A DNA stretch of 64,000 bases, from assembly GCA_032681305.1 (NCBI GenBank), contig CP136340.1:434001-498000 (forward strand), in the 5' to 3' direction. Position numbers and translations under genes: made by a program. The notes under the pieces were generated by a model that saw only the letters and a program-made list of their open reading frames with translations, searched no databases and was not told the DNA's origin. Below are positions 26,854 to 36,416 of this stretch, in pieces; the stretch's first letter is position 1; every line of letters begins with the position of its first letter. Source of the DNA: HIMB114 sp008638005. GTDB taxonomy: Bacteria > Pseudomonadota > Alphaproteobacteria > Pelagibacterales > Pelagibacteraceae.

Positions 26854-27721
26854 AAAAATATTTATTTATTTCCTTTAAAATTTTATCATCTAGATAAAGA
26901 TAATCTTTACATAATAAAAAATTTTTTTCAATGCTTTTAATTTTGCTATTATATAAATCTATATCTAAATTATTTATTATTGAAAATAGCTCTTCCTCCT
27001 CTGTAAAACTAATTACACCATTTTCATCAAAATATTCAGAAATATTTGGAGCGCCCCTGTAAATAGGAACAGTTCCAGTTGCAAAGCAATCTAATATTCG
27101 ATCTGTAAAATAATTCTTGAGAATACCATTTTCTATGGCAATTGAGAAATAATAATTTTTAATCGTTTCTGATCTTAATTTTACAAAATTGTTAGGTCCC
27201 TTTCCGTAATAATCTATATCAAAAGATTTTTTTTTTAACTTTTTAAGAATTTTAACCCTAAATTTATGTCCTTCTAAAAAATTTTTATCACTCAAAGAAA
27301 AGGAGATTAGTTTATTTTTTTGATGTATTTTTATTGCTTCATCTTCTATAACCGTTGTATCTGCAGGAATAAACTTGCATTTAGATTTATATTTTCTTAA
27401 TAAATAATCATCATAAGTAAGAATCATATCATATTCATTTATTAATTTTTCAATTTTTTTATATATATCTTCTCTATAGTGACGAGGTTCTATTAGCCAA
27501 GCTACATTATATTTACTTTCAATTAAGTTCACTTTATCTAATGTATTGTCTGTAAAAAGAGTTACCCCATTCCATTTTGTTTGATCCCTAACATAAATAA
27601 TTTCTTGAGGCTCCCTATGAGTGAGTGGAGGACTGACACCCCCAACTTGTACTGTTGAACCGTAAGTAAAATTGCCACAATGTCTTAAACTTTCATCTAT
27701 AAAATTTATTTCTTTAAACAT
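26843..27721 (-). CDS. GT10-like (alpha-1,3-fucosyltransferase-type) glycosyltransferase
   Basis: A 292-residue protein. Residues 192-223 contain FSIAIENG, YFTDRILDCFATGTVPIYRG, the C-terminal donor-binding motif of alpha-1,3/4-fucosyltransferases (FxxxxEN...YxTxKxxxAxxxGxVPVYxG). With gmd and fcl in the island a GDP-fucose donor is plausible. The N-terminal half is divergent. It overlaps the methyltransferase gene by eight bases. Confidence 0.78.
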   Translation of the reverse strand: MFKEINFIDESLRHCGNFTYGSTVQVGGVSPPLTHREPQEIIYVRDQTKWNGVTLFTDNTLDKVNLIESKYNVAWLIEPRHYREDIYKKIEKLINEYDMILTYDDYLLRKYKSKCKFIPADTTVIEDEAIKIHQKNKLISFSLSDKNFLEGHKFRVKILKKLKKKSFDIDYYGKGPNNFVKLRSETIKNYYFSIAIENGILKNYFTDRILDCFATGTVPIYRGAPNISEYFDENGVISFTEEEELFSIINNLDIDLYNSKIKSIEKNFLLCKDYLYLDDKILKEINKYFYER

Positions 27722-28445
27722 TTTTAATTTTTGATTTTATTTTTTTTAAAAAATTTTTAAATTTTGAAGTTTGCATTGGCTGTCTTGTTAATTCTTTATT
27801 TTTATCTAAATCAATTTTTTGATTAGTTATTAGGCACCATCCAGTTAGAGGCTCAAAATAAGAGGTGCTGTAATCATAATTTGGATAATAAATGTTATAA
27901 TCTCCTTTAATATCATTTTTAATATATTCATAAGAACATTCTCGTAGTCTATATTTATCGAAATGAAATTTTTTTTCTAAACCTGGAACTTTAAAATCAT
28001 CAATAAATAAAAAATAATTTTTAAAATTTGATGTAATTATTTTTACCTCTTCTTTAAGAGGCCATTTAAAACCATATCCGTGTGCGTCCAACCAAAATAA
28101 ATTTTTTTTTTCCAATATTTCTTTTTCATTTTGTAAAATATTTTTCAAAAATTTAATTGAATCTTGATTAAACATTTTTACATTTGTTACATTTTTTAGA
28201 TATTTCTTTGCTATTTCAAAATGTTCAGTATCTATTTCGCACGTATAACAATTAATTTCTGGGAATTTTTTTGCATAGAAATAAGAAGTATGACCAAAAA
28301 AACTACCTGTTTCTATAAATTGATCAACATTTGAGGTTAATCTAAAAATTAAATTAATTAAGTTTACATCTCCATGAAAACCTGGGTAACCTAAATTATC
28401 GGTATTTTTGAACATTTCCAAAAATGATTTAAAATTACAATTCAT
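27714..28445 (-). CDS. Class I SAM-dependent methyltransferase-like protein
   Basis: A 243-residue Rossmann protein. Motif I is FIETGSFFGHTSYFYAKKFP (about 38-57), an acidic YTCEIDTEHFEIAKKYL ends the second strand, and FWLDAHGYG and FLFIDDF follow. This pattern (ETGxxxGxTS, DAHG) recurs in methyltransferase-like proteins of O-antigen clusters. It is the first gene of a minus-strand run that ends with the FkbM gene at 23905. The target is unknown. Confidence 0.7.
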   Translation of the reverse strand: MNCNFKSFLEMFKNTDNLGYPGFHGDVNLINLIFRLTSNVDQFIETGSFFGHTSYFYAKKFPEINCYTCEIDTEHFEIAKKYLKNVTNVKMFNQDSIKFLKNILQNEKEILEKKNLFWLDAHGYGFKWPLKEEVKIITSNFKNYFLFIDDFKVPGLEKKFHFDKYRLRECSYEYIKNDIKGDYNIYYPNYDYSTSYFEPLTGWCLITNQKIDLDKNKELTRQPMQTSKFKNFLKKIKSKIKNV

Positions 28446-28500
28446 CAGAATGTTCTTTTATAGAAAAAAAATTTTAATACAATTTGATTGATTTTATTTT

Positions 28501-29571
28501 ATGAAAAAAAACATAATAATTGGCGCGGGTTTCTCTGCTGCAATGACTCATATTTTTTTAAATTGCAAAGCTAAAATAGTTGGAACTTTAAATAATAAAA
28601 CCATTACTAGTAAAAATTTTCTAAGAAGAAAAATTTTAGAAACGAATAAATTATTTTCAAAAAGAGCATATTCCTGGGGAACTTTAAATTACAATATAAA
28701 GAGCGCAAATTTACATGATAGATTAATTTTAGGAGGCAATACCAAGATTTGGGGCGGTCATATTTCTATGACAAATATACCAAAAAAAATAAAAAGAATT
28801 TTAAAAGAAAATAAAATTTTATTTAAAAAACTTTCAATTGATAAAACAGGATCAATATCAAATGAAAAAAATATTGTTCAATTACAATCTCTAAAAAATA
28901 AAATATTAGAAGTTGAAGACATTAAAATTAAAATTCAAAATGGTTATTTAAAAGATATTCAAAGTCAGAATGGAAAATTGTATATAAATATTCTAACAGA
29001 TAAAAATAAGATTAAGAAAATTCATGTAAAAGAGCTTTTTCTTTGTATTGGAACAATTCAAATAATTGATTTATTGTATAGATCTAAATTTATAAAAGAT
29101 AATGATATTATTGAATTATCTGAATTTAATCACCAATTTGAAATGAGTAGAATTAATTCTAATTTAAATAAAAAATCTATTGTAATAAGATATCATATAT
29201 CCAGAGCCATAGGGCATCTATTTGGAATTCAATATTATTCTAAATTATTAAAATTATTAAAATTTGTTCCATTATCTATAGATCAAAAATTTTTTTTTAG
29301 AAAAACTAAATTTAAATTTAAAATCAAAGGTAATACTTTAGAAGAAATAACCAACTATAATATTTTAAATAGTGCATTTGGAAATTCGATACATTATTGC
29401 AATATGAAAATTAACAATATAAAATTAAGAAAATTTTTAAAAAGCATACATCCCAATATTCATGGTTTTGGAATGTCATTTGTGGACCAAAATGTGCCCG
29501 GTCCAATATCTAATGATATAATAAATGACGTTTACAAAGAACTTAAAAAACTAAAATTAGAAATTAAATAA
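28501..29571 (+). CDS. FAD-dependent oxidoreductase, GMC-like
   Basis: A 356-residue protein with an N-terminal dinucleotide motif IIIGAGFSAA (4-13) and a GGNTKIWGGH segment (about 79-88). Near the C-terminus HPNIHGFGMSF precedes a final helix, and CIGTIQIIDLLY resembles the GxIxTPxLL region of GMC oxidoreductases. It is shorter than typical GMC enzymes (500 or more). It lies three bases upstream of an SDR gene and may act with it in an oxidation/reduction step on a sugar. The assignment is tentative. Confidence 0.5.
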   Translation: MKKNIIIGAGFSAAMTHIFLNCKAKIVGTLNNKTITSKNFLRRKILETNKLFSKRAYSWGTLNYNIKSANLHDRLILGGNTKIWGGHISMTNIPKKIKRILKENKILFKKLSIDKTGSISNEKNIVQLQSLKNKILEVEDIKIKIQNGYLKDIQSQNGKLYINILTDKNKIKKIHVKELFLCIGTIQIIDLLYRSKFIKDNDIIELSEFNHQFEMSRINSNLNKKSIVIRYHISRAIGHLFGIQYYSKLLKLLKFVPLSIDQKFFFRKTKFKFKIKGNTLEEITNYNILNSAFGNSIHYCNMKINNIKLRKFLKSIHPNIHGFGMSFVDQNVPGPISNDIINDVYKELKKLKLEIK

Positions 29572-29573
29572 TC

Positions 29574-30368
29574 ATGAAGATAATACTAACTGGAGCAAAC
29601 AGTTATTTTGGTAAAAACTTATGTAATTTTTTTATAAAAAAAAATATAAATATAAAAAAAATTAATCGCTCACAAAATTTTGATATAAAAAAAAATATAT
29701 TTAAAAACTTATCAAAAATTGAAAATTATGATTATTTTATATATTTAGCCCATGACTACTCAAAATATTCCATAAAAAATAATATTAATATTCTTAAAAA
29801 AATATTAAAATTAACTAAAAAAAAAAAAATAAGAAAAATAATTTATATTTCCTCAATGTCAGCACACAAAGGTAATCAATCAAGATATGGAAAATCAAAA
29901 TTTGAAATTGAAAAATTTTGTTTTAAAAAAAAAATATTAATAATTAGGCCTGGATATATTTTTGGCGGAAAAAAAAATAATAAATATAAAAGAATATCTA
30001 AAATATTGAGTTTTTTTCCAGTCATTCCTACATATAAAAATTACAATAACTTTATATATTCAGTTGAAATAAAAGAATTGTGCAATGAAATATATAAAAT
30101 ACTTAAATATAAAAAAATAAATTATCACTCGTTTAATATTTTTAATAAAAGAAAAATATATTTTGATGATTTTTTAAGAAATATTAACAAAAAAAATAAA
30201 ATTTATTTAAATATAAATTTTAAACTATATTTAATATTTATCAAGATTATTAATAAAATTATTACAAACAAATTTTGTGATAGTTTATTAAGTTTTATGA
30301 CAGCAAAAAGAATTTATATTTCGACATCAAAAGTCAAAAATATTTATACAAAAATATCTTTAATTTAA
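29574..30368 (+). CDS. NAD-dependent epimerase/dehydratase (SDR)
   Basis: A 264-residue extended SDR, slightly short, with LTGANSYFGKNL (4-15), an ISSMSAHKGNQS catalytic Ser region and YGKSK (Tyr-x3-Lys). The C-terminal substrate domain is very AT-rich and poorly conserved. It directly follows the FAD-dependent oxidoreductase gene. The substrate cannot be predicted. Its end overlaps the convergent GT39-like gene by four bases. Confidence 0.72.
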   Translation: MKIILTGANSYFGKNLCNFFIKKNINIKKINRSQNFDIKKNIFKNLSKIENYDYFIYLAHDYSKYSIKNNINILKKILKLTKKKKIRKIIYISSMSAHKGNQSRYGKSKFEIEKFCFKKKILIIRPGYIFGGKKNNKYKRISKILSFFPVIPTYKNYNNFIYSVEIKELCNEIYKILKYKKINYHSFNIFNKRKIYFDDFLRNINKKNKIYLNINFKLYLIFIKIINKIITNKFCDSLLSFMTAKRIYISTSKVKNIYTKISLI

Positions 30369-31906
30369 TCTATTATAACAAATAATTTTTTTAAATCTTC
30401 CAATCCATTATTACTTTCTATAAATTCATTGTTCAATTGAAAGTAATAAACATCAAAAAATTTTGATTTCGTAAATTTTTTTTTAATCTCTTCATCTATT
30501 TGATGAAATACTGCTGTTCTCATCACAATCATAAATTTTGTTGGATCCTCAGCTATTTTTTCATCTAATTCACTGGAATAATACGACAGTCTTTTGTCAA
30601 TATACCACTTAATAACATGTCCATGCCACCAATAAAATTTTTCAGAGTGTGCCAATAATTTATTCTTATCAGATTTGGAGTAATTGATAAATTTTTTTGT
30701 ATCTTCATCAAATTGAATGTTTTTATAACTATAGAGTTTATTTAAATTATATAAATTTGAAAAAATTAAAATGATTAATAAAGGCATTAATATAAACAAA
30801 TTTTTATATTTAAAATCTCTTAAACGTTCTCTTAAAATTTCAATTGAAATTGATGCTATAAATACTATGGATGGTAGATAGTAATAGCTCCAAAAAGAAT
30901 GGGTCCCAGCCCAATTATAAAAAATTACAATATTTAAAGTTCCAATAATTATAAAACTATTTATAAAAAAATAATTTCCGTTACTCAATTTAATTTTTTG
31001 AATTTTAATTAAATACAATCCAATTAAAAAAAAGATCAATATAAATCTATAGTTTCTCAAAAACCATTTTAAAATATTTTTGATTGTCACATCTAGTGGT
31101 TGAACCGGATCAGAGCTAGCTAAACTAATTAATCGTCCTAATGGATTATAAAAATTTCCAGAAACAACATAGCTATCGTAACCTACCAATAAAAAATAAG
31201 TTATAATTGGTAGCACTATTGAAAAAGCGCAATAAAAAATACTCTTATGTTTAAAAAAATAAAAAAATAATGGTATAGCTAAAAAATAAGCAGGCCAATC
31301 AGAAATTAGAGATAAAAACCAAAATATAAGTGATAAAAAAAGAAATCCTTTATCATTTCTTTTGCTATCTATAAATTCTGAAAAATAAAATATAGATATC
31401 GTTAAAAACAATAAAGTAATTGATTGATAGCCTGGAACTAATCCATGCTCAATATAAAGGGGAGTGCCTATCAATATAAAAAAAGAAAAAATTCCAGAGT
31501 ATTGAAATTTTCTTAATATCTTAAATATATATATTGCAATCAATGCACTTGCTACAATACTGACTAATCTGGCACTAAATAAATTAATACCAAATATTTT
31601 CATGGCACCTACTATCAACCAGTATAATGTAGGTGGGTGATCAACATACCAGGAATATTGAGTTTTATTATCTATGACAGTTTCGCCAGTTTCACTGATT
31701 GCGTGTATCGCTAATCCCTTTGTAATTGACAAATCTAAGTTTATTAAGTTTCGGGCATAATTTGCAAATGTTGGGGTATCGGTATCGAAATCTATTTGGG
31801 TAAAACCACCTCCCAAACTAGGTATAAGAATTATACAAATAAAAAAAATTATTATACCAAGTAAGTAATTCAATAAATTACTGTTTGATAAGAGTTTGCT
31901 TAGCAT
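30365..31906 (-). CDS. Membrane glycosyltransferase, PMT/ArnT (GT39)-like
   Basis: A 513-residue integral membrane protein with about eleven helices. An early loop DFDTDTPTFANYARNL (acidic motif, near residue 38) and DHPPTLYWLIVGAMKIFG (about 88) form the family's DE...HPPL pattern. A lipid-phosphate sugar is the expected donor. The gene at 36417 has the same order of motifs and similar length and looks like a paralogue. It is divergent from the DPM-like GT2 at 31923 across only 16 bases. Confidence 0.75.
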   Translation of the reverse strand: MLSKLLSNSNLLNYLLGIIIFFICIILIPSLGGGFTQIDFDTDTPTFANYARNLINLDLSITKGLAIHAISETGETVIDNKTQYSWYVDHPPTLYWLIVGAMKIFGINLFSARLVSIVASALIAIYIFKILRKFQYSGIFSFFILIGTPLYIEHGLVPGYQSITLLFLTISIFYFSEFIDSKRNDKGFLFLSLIFWFLSLISDWPAYFLAIPLFFYFFKHKSIFYCAFSIVLPIITYFLLVGYDSYVVSGNFYNPLGRLISLASSDPVQPLDVTIKNILKWFLRNYRFILIFFLIGLYLIKIQKIKLSNGNYFFINSFIIIGTLNIVIFYNWAGTHSFWSYYYLPSIVFIASISIEILRERLRDFKYKNLFILMPLLIILIFSNLYNLNKLYSYKNIQFDEDTKKFINYSKSDKNKLLAHSEKFYWWHGHVIKWYIDKRLSYYSSELDEKIAEDPTKFMIVMRTAVFHQIDEEIKKKFTKSKFFDVYYFQLNNEFIESNNGLEDLKKLFVIID

Positions 31907-31922
31907 ATAAATTTAATAGTTT

Positions 31923-32651
31923 ATGATAGTAAGTATTATTATACCAGCATACAATGAAATAAAAACTATAAACATTTTATTAAATAAGGTTATCCAATAT
32001 AAATTTTTAAACTCTGAAATTCAAAAAGAGATAATTGTAGTTGATAGCAATTCATCAGATGGAACTAGTTTAATTTTAGAAAAATTTTCTAAAGAAAATA
32101 AAATCAAATTAATTAAACAAGCCAAACCAATGGGAAAAGGTCATGCAGTAAGAGACGGAATAAAGATTGCCTCTGGGAACATAATACTAATTCAAGACGC
32201 TGATCTTGAGTATGATGTTGAAGATTATGAAAAGTTAATAGAGCCAATTTTTTACAATGAAACCAAGTTTGTTCTTGGAACAAGGCATAACTCAATTAAT
32301 CCATTTAAAATGAGAGAAATGCTAGACTCTCCAATTAAAGCATTTATATTAAACTTCGGTCATCTTTTTTTACAATCTTTATTTAATTTTTTATACAGTC
32401 AAAAATTGACTGATATTTTTACTATGTATAAAGTTTTTCACGTTGATTGTATTAAAAACTTAAATTTTTATTGTAATAGGTTTGATTTTGATGCTGAGCT
32501 AGTATGTAAAATAATTTTAAATGGTTATAAACCAAAAGAAATTTCTATAAAATATAAATCTAGAGATTTTAATGATGGAAAAAAAGTATCATTTCTACTA
32601 GATCCACCTAAAATTTTATGGTCAATTATAAAAATAAGAATTTTTAAATAG
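31923..32651 (+). CDS. Polyprenyl-phosphate glycosyltransferase (DPM-like GT2)
   Basis: A 242-residue GT2 with IIPAYNE at the N-terminus, VVDSNSSDGT, GKGHAVRDGI and the catalytic IQDADLEYD (about residue 92-100), all typical of dolichyl-phosphate mannose/glucose synthases. It should load a sugar onto undecaprenyl phosphate for the neighbouring GT39-like membrane transferases. It directly abuts the heptose fusion gene, so these are co-transcribed. A heptosyl donor is possible but speculative. Confidence 0.85.
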   Translation: MIVSIIIPAYNEIKTINILLNKVIQYKFLNSEIQKEIIVVDSNSSDGTSLILEKFSKENKIKLIKQAKPMGKGHAVRDGIKIASGNIILIQDADLEYDVEDYEKLIEPIFYNETKFVLGTRHNSINPFKMREMLDSPIKAFILNFGHLFLQSLFNFLYSQKLTDIFTMYKVFHVDCIKNLNFYCNRFDFDAELVCKIILNGYKPKEISIKYKSRDFNDGKKVSFLLDPPKILWSIIKIRIFK

Positions 32652-33905
32652 ATGCAGGCTGTAATAATTTGTGGAGGATACGGAACCAGACTTAAAACAG
32701 TATATAAATCAACCCCAAAAGCTCTCATAAAGATTAATGGTCAAGCAAACCTACAATATATAATTTCTGACTTAAAAAATGATGGAATAAACAAATTTCT
32801 TTTTTTAACAAACTATCAAAGTAGAAAAATAGAAAAATTTCTGGAAAAAATAGAACTTAAAAATTACAAAGTTGTTAGAGATAAAAAACTCAATGGAACT
32901 GGGGGGGCTATTATTGGTGCATTAAACAACTTAAATGAAGATTTTATTGTGATTTTTTCAGACTTATTCATGAAAATTAATTTTAAAAAATTTTATAAAA
33001 TATCTAGAAAAAATAATTGTAATGTAAATATTTTTGTTCATCCTAATAGCCACCCCTTTGATAGTGATACGGTAGAATATGATAACAATCATAAAATAAA
33101 GAAAATATTTTTTAAAAAAACAAATAAAAATAAATTAAATATAGCAATATCAGGATTGTTTTATTTTAAAAAAAAATTTTTTTCTAAATTCAATATAAAG
33201 AATAAAAATAACATTGATATTGTCAAAGACTTAATTGGCAAAAGTAAAAAAAATAAAATTTCTGCATATCGATCAATAGAGTACATTAAAGATTTTGGTA
33301 CCCCTAAAAGATTAAAGAAAATAGTTAAAGAACAAAAAAGTGATGATAAAAATAAAGTTTCTGCTGTATTTCTAGATAGAGATGGAGTGATAAATATGGA
33401 GAATGGGGGCGTAAAGTCAATTAATGAATTTAAAATTTTACCCAAAGTAGCTACTGCGATTAAAAAACTTAATGATATGAATATACCTGTATTCATAATT
33501 TCAAATCAATCTGTATTAGAAAAAAGAAAAATTAGTATTAATAATTTTAAAAAAATAATTATAAAATTAGATGATCATCTATCTAAGCATGATGCTTATG
33601 TTGATGATTATCTTTATTGTCCTTTTTTTAAAAAAAGAGAAAAAAAATTTAATAAGTTTCCTTTTTTTAGCAAAAGTAGAAAACCAAACCCAGGAATGAT
33701 AATGGAATTGGCAAAAAAACATGAGATTAATTTGAAGAAATCTTTTGTTGTTGGAGATTCTGATAAAGATATTTTGGCAGGATCTAAATGCAAATGTGAA
33801 ACAATTCTTGTAAAAAGTGTTAAGATCAAAGACTATAAATATAAAGTTCAACCAAATTATATTGTAAACAATTTAAATGAGGCAGTTCAAATTATTATAA
33901 AATGA
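32652..33905 (+). CDS. Bifunctional heptose-1-P guanylyltransferase / heptose-1,7-bisphosphate phosphatase fusion
   Basis: A 417-residue two-domain enzyme. Residues 1-225 form a nucleotidyltransferase (HddC type) with GGYGTRL (8-14), KALIKINGQ and the metal motif FSDLF (102-106). Residues 237-417 form a HAD-IIIA phosphatase of the GmhB family with DRDGV (242-246), SNQS (284-287), KPNPGM (344-349) and VGDSDKD (367-373). Only Cys323 of the usual GmhB zinc-loop ligands remains. The fusion combines the third and fourth steps of the GDP-D-glycero-alpha-D-manno-heptose pathway. The kinase gene follows with a four-base overlap. Confidence 0.85.
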   Translation: MQAVIICGGYGTRLKTVYKSTPKALIKINGQANLQYIISDLKNDGINKFLFLTNYQSRKIEKFLEKIELKNYKVVRDKKLNGTGGAIIGALNNLNEDFIVIFSDLFMKINFKKFYKISRKNNCNVNIFVHPNSHPFDSDTVEYDNNHKIKKIFFKKTNKNKLNIAISGLFYFKKKFFSKFNIKNKNNIDIVKDLIGKSKKNKISAYRSIEYIKDFGTPKRLKKIVKEQKSDDKNKVSAVFLDRDGVINMENGGVKSINEFKILPKVATAIKKLNDMNIPVFIISNQSVLEKRKISINNFKKIIIKLDDHLSKHDAYVDDYLYCPFFKKREKKFNKFPFFSKSRKPNPGMIMELAKKHEINLKKSFVVGDSDKDILAGSKCKCETILVKSVKIKDYKYKVQPNYIVNNLNEAVQIIIK

Positions 33906-34885
33906 AAAAAATTGTTATATCAAGAGCGCCTTTAAGAATAAGTTTTGTTGGAGGTGGCACAGATCTAAAAGAGTTTTACAACAAATATGATGGGGAGGTA
34001 TTTAGCGCTGCTATTAATAAATATGTTTATATCTTGGCAAATAAGTATCAAGAAAATTCGAGGTGTCTTTTAAAATATTCAAAAACTGAAAATGTATCAA
34101 AATTAAAAGAAATCCAACATCCTCTGATAAAATACTCATTGGATATCACAAATTCCTGGGGCTTAGATATTAACTCAGTATCTGACGTATTGAGTGGAAC
34201 TGGCCTAGGTAGCTCATCTTCTTTCACTGTTAGTTTACTTCATGGATTATCAGAATTATCTGGAAAAAAAATTAATAAACAACATCTTGCTGAGAAAGCA
34301 TGCATTGTTGAAATTGATAAAGCAAAATCTCCTATTGGTAAACAGGACCAATACGCTGCAAGCTTTGGGGGAGTAAACTACATTAAATTTAAAAAAACAG
34401 GTAGAGTTTCAGTAAAAAAATTTGAAAATAAAAAAATAATGAATGAATTTAAAAAAAGGTTAATTGTAATTAATACTGGAATTACAAAAAATAATTTTAA
34501 ATTACTTAAGGAGCAAAAAAAAAATATTAACTTAAAAGGTAAATTTACAAACAACCTATTATTTATGAAAAATTCTGTAAAAATATTTTATAAAGAATTA
34601 TCAAATAAAAATTTTCAAAATTGTGGTCAAATAATTCATGAAAATTGGATTAAAAAAACAGAATTGTCTAAGAATATAAATAATAATTATTTCACGGATA
34701 TTTATGAAGAGTGTTTAAAACTCGGAGCTCATGGAGGTAAAATACTTGGTGCTGGTGGTAGAGGCTATTTATTACTAATTGCGCCAACAAATAAAATCTC
34801 TTTGATTAAGAAAAAATTTGCAAAATTAAAATTCTTGGATTTTGATTTTGATTATGAGGGTAGCAAAATAATTTATTCATCTTAA
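33902..34885 (+). CDS. hddA: D-glycero-alpha-D-manno-heptose-7-phosphate kinase
   Basis: A 327-residue GHMP kinase with SRAPLRISFVGGGTDL at the N-terminus, the ATP loop LSGTGLGSSSSFTV (about 98-111) and a late GAHGGKILGAGGRGYLL. This set is diagnostic of HddA and related sugar kinases. It makes heptose 1,7-bisphosphate from heptose 7-phosphate. It overlaps the guanylyltransferase-phosphatase fusion by four bases and is tail to tail with gmhA. Confidence 0.88.
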   Translation: MKKIVISRAPLRISFVGGGTDLKEFYNKYDGEVFSAAINKYVYILANKYQENSRCLLKYSKTENVSKLKEIQHPLIKYSLDITNSWGLDINSVSDVLSGTGLGSSSSFTVSLLHGLSELSGKKINKQHLAEKACIVEIDKAKSPIGKQDQYAASFGGVNYIKFKKTGRVSVKKFENKKIMNEFKKRLIVINTGITKNNFKLLKEQKKNINLKGKFTNNLLFMKNSVKIFYKELSNKNFQNCGQIIHENWIKKTELSKNINNNYFTDIYEECLKLGAHGGKILGAGGRGYLLLIAPTNKISLIKKKFAKLKFLDFDFDYEGSKIIYSS

Positions 34886-35467
34886 TTAAATAATATTTGC
34901 AATTTTCTGTGAAATTAAATGCATTATCGACTGATGACAATCCTCAATAATTCCGTAATCATTTGATTTTATATTGATATTTATATCAGCAATTTTTGAT
35001 GCTTTACCGCCATCAAATCCCGACAATAATATTGATTTTATTTTTTTTTGTTTTGCTAATTTTAAAGCATTAATAATATTTTTTGAATTTCCTGAAGAAC
35101 TTATACAAAATACAACATCATTTTTCTTCAAATATATATTTAATTGTCTAGAAAAAATATGCTCATATCCAAAGTCATTTGCTATTGCAGTGATAGTTTC
35201 GACATTGGAACATAAGCTTAAAAATCTACTTTTTTTTTTTGAAAATTGATTAATGCCTTTTAAATAATCAACGTGAAAATGATTTGCTATAGCAGCCGAT
35301 CCTCCATTACCACACGAATATACAAAAGCATTTTTTTTTATAGCCTTCTCAAGAATATTGATTGCTTTAATAACTTGATTAACATCTATAAGTTTTATGC
35401 TGCTGATAAGTAAATTGTAATAATGATTAATTTTTTTTGAATTCATTTTCTTTTTCTTAAAATCCAT
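34886..35467 (-). CDS. gmhA: Phosphoheptose isomerase (SIS domain)
   Basis: A 193-residue SIS-domain protein with YSCGNGGSAAIANHFHVDYLKG (about 54-75) and ISSSGNSKNIINAL, both typical of GmhA, which converts sedoheptulose 7-phosphate to D-glycero-D-manno-heptose 7-phosphate. It supplies the first step of the GDP-heptose module on the opposite strand. Its start overlaps the epimerase gene at 35443 by 25 bases. A later start cannot be ruled out. Confidence 0.87.
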   Translation of the reverse strand: MDFKKKKMNSKKINHYYNLLISSIKLIDVNQVIKAINILEKAIKKNAFVYSCGNGGSAAIANHFHVDYLKGINQFSKKKSRFLSLCSNVETITAIANDFGYEHIFSRQLNIYLKKNDVVFCISSSGNSKNIINALKLAKQKKIKSILLSGFDGGKASKIADININIKSNDYGIIEDCHQSIMHLISQKIANII

Positions 35468-36387
35468 TTGTTATCTAACAGCCAATTTGCAGTATGCTTT
35501 ATACCTTGTTCAATTGTTATTTTTGGTCTCCATCCAAGTTTTTTGATTTTTTTATTATCTAAAAAAACAAAAGGTAAATCCCCTACCCATCCGGATTTTC
35601 CGCCTGTATAAAATCTTTTAGGTTTTAAATTCATTAATGTTTCAATTATCTTAATAGACTTATTTACATTTATATAATTATTATGACCTAAATTAAATAT
35701 ATTTACTTTTTGATCTGATTTTTGAAGTGCAATTTTTATTGCATTAATAACATCGAAAATATGAATATAAGATTTTTTTTGTTTACCATCCCCAAGAATT
35801 TTTATTTTTTTTGAGTTTTTTAAAAGTTTGTTTACAAAATCAAATACATGTCCGTGAGAATAGCCTGGGCCTAAAACAGACACAAATCTAAAAATCCAGC
35901 TCTGGAAATTATAACCTTCGCAGTAGCTAGAAATTAAGCCCTCACAATATAGTTTAGATGCACCGTAAAGTGAATTTTGATAAGTCATTTTTGCATTTTC
36001 AGGAGTTGGAAAAATTTTATTCATTCCATATACGGGTGCTGTAGATGTAAATACAATTTTTTTAATTTTATTAAATCTCATAGCCTCCAAAACATTAAAT
36101 GTAACAATTGCATTTTGCTCTAAATCTTTTTTTGGGTGATCAAGCCCAAATCTAATGTCTGCATTAGCAGCCAAATGAAAAATAATTTCATGACCTTTGA
36201 ATATTTTTATTAATTTATTTTTATCAAGCAAATCACATCTAATAAATTTAATATTTCTATGTTTTGGCAAAAACTCTCTAAAGCCTGTACTTAAATTATC
36301 AATAATTGTAATATTATTTTTCTTTGATAATTCTTGTGCAAGATTACTGCCTATAAACCCTGCTCCACCTGTAATTAAATATTTCAT
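35443..36387 (-). CDS. NAD-dependent sugar epimerase (UDP-glucose 4-epimerase family)
   Basis: A 314-residue extended SDR with GGAGFIGSN (7-15), IIDNLSTG, STAPVYG and YGASKLYCEGL (Tyr-x3-Lys). A PRKITIEQGI-like C-terminal motif is present (RPKITIEQGIKHT). Placed beside the GDP-heptose genes it may modify a GDP-heptose (for example a 4- or 6-position change) or supply UDP-galactose. The sequence does not decide. It is divergent from the GT39-like gene at 36417. Confidence 0.8.
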   Translation of the reverse strand: MKYLITGGAGFIGSNLAQELSKKNNITIIDNLSTGFREFLPKHRNIKFIRCDLLDKNKLIKIFKGHEIIFHLAANADIRFGLDHPKKDLEQNAIVTFNVLEAMRFNKIKKIVFTSTAPVYGMNKIFPTPENAKMTYQNSLYGASKLYCEGLISSYCEGYNFQSWIFRFVSVLGPGYSHGHVFDFVNKLLKNSKKIKILGDGKQKKSYIHIFDVINAIKIALQKSDQKVNIFNLGHNNYINVNKSIKIIETLMNLKPKRFYTGGKSGWVGDLPFVFLDNKKIKKLGWRPKITIEQGIKHTANWLLDNKWILRKRK

Positions 36388-36416
36388 ATTTTAAGTAATA
36401 ATTGTTATATAGGTGA

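Noticed and set aside
33161..33851. Three minus-strand open frames under the heptose fusion gene
   Set aside because: They are shadows of a well-supported plus-strand gene and contain only low-complexity Phe/Leu/Ile sequence caused by AT-rich codons.
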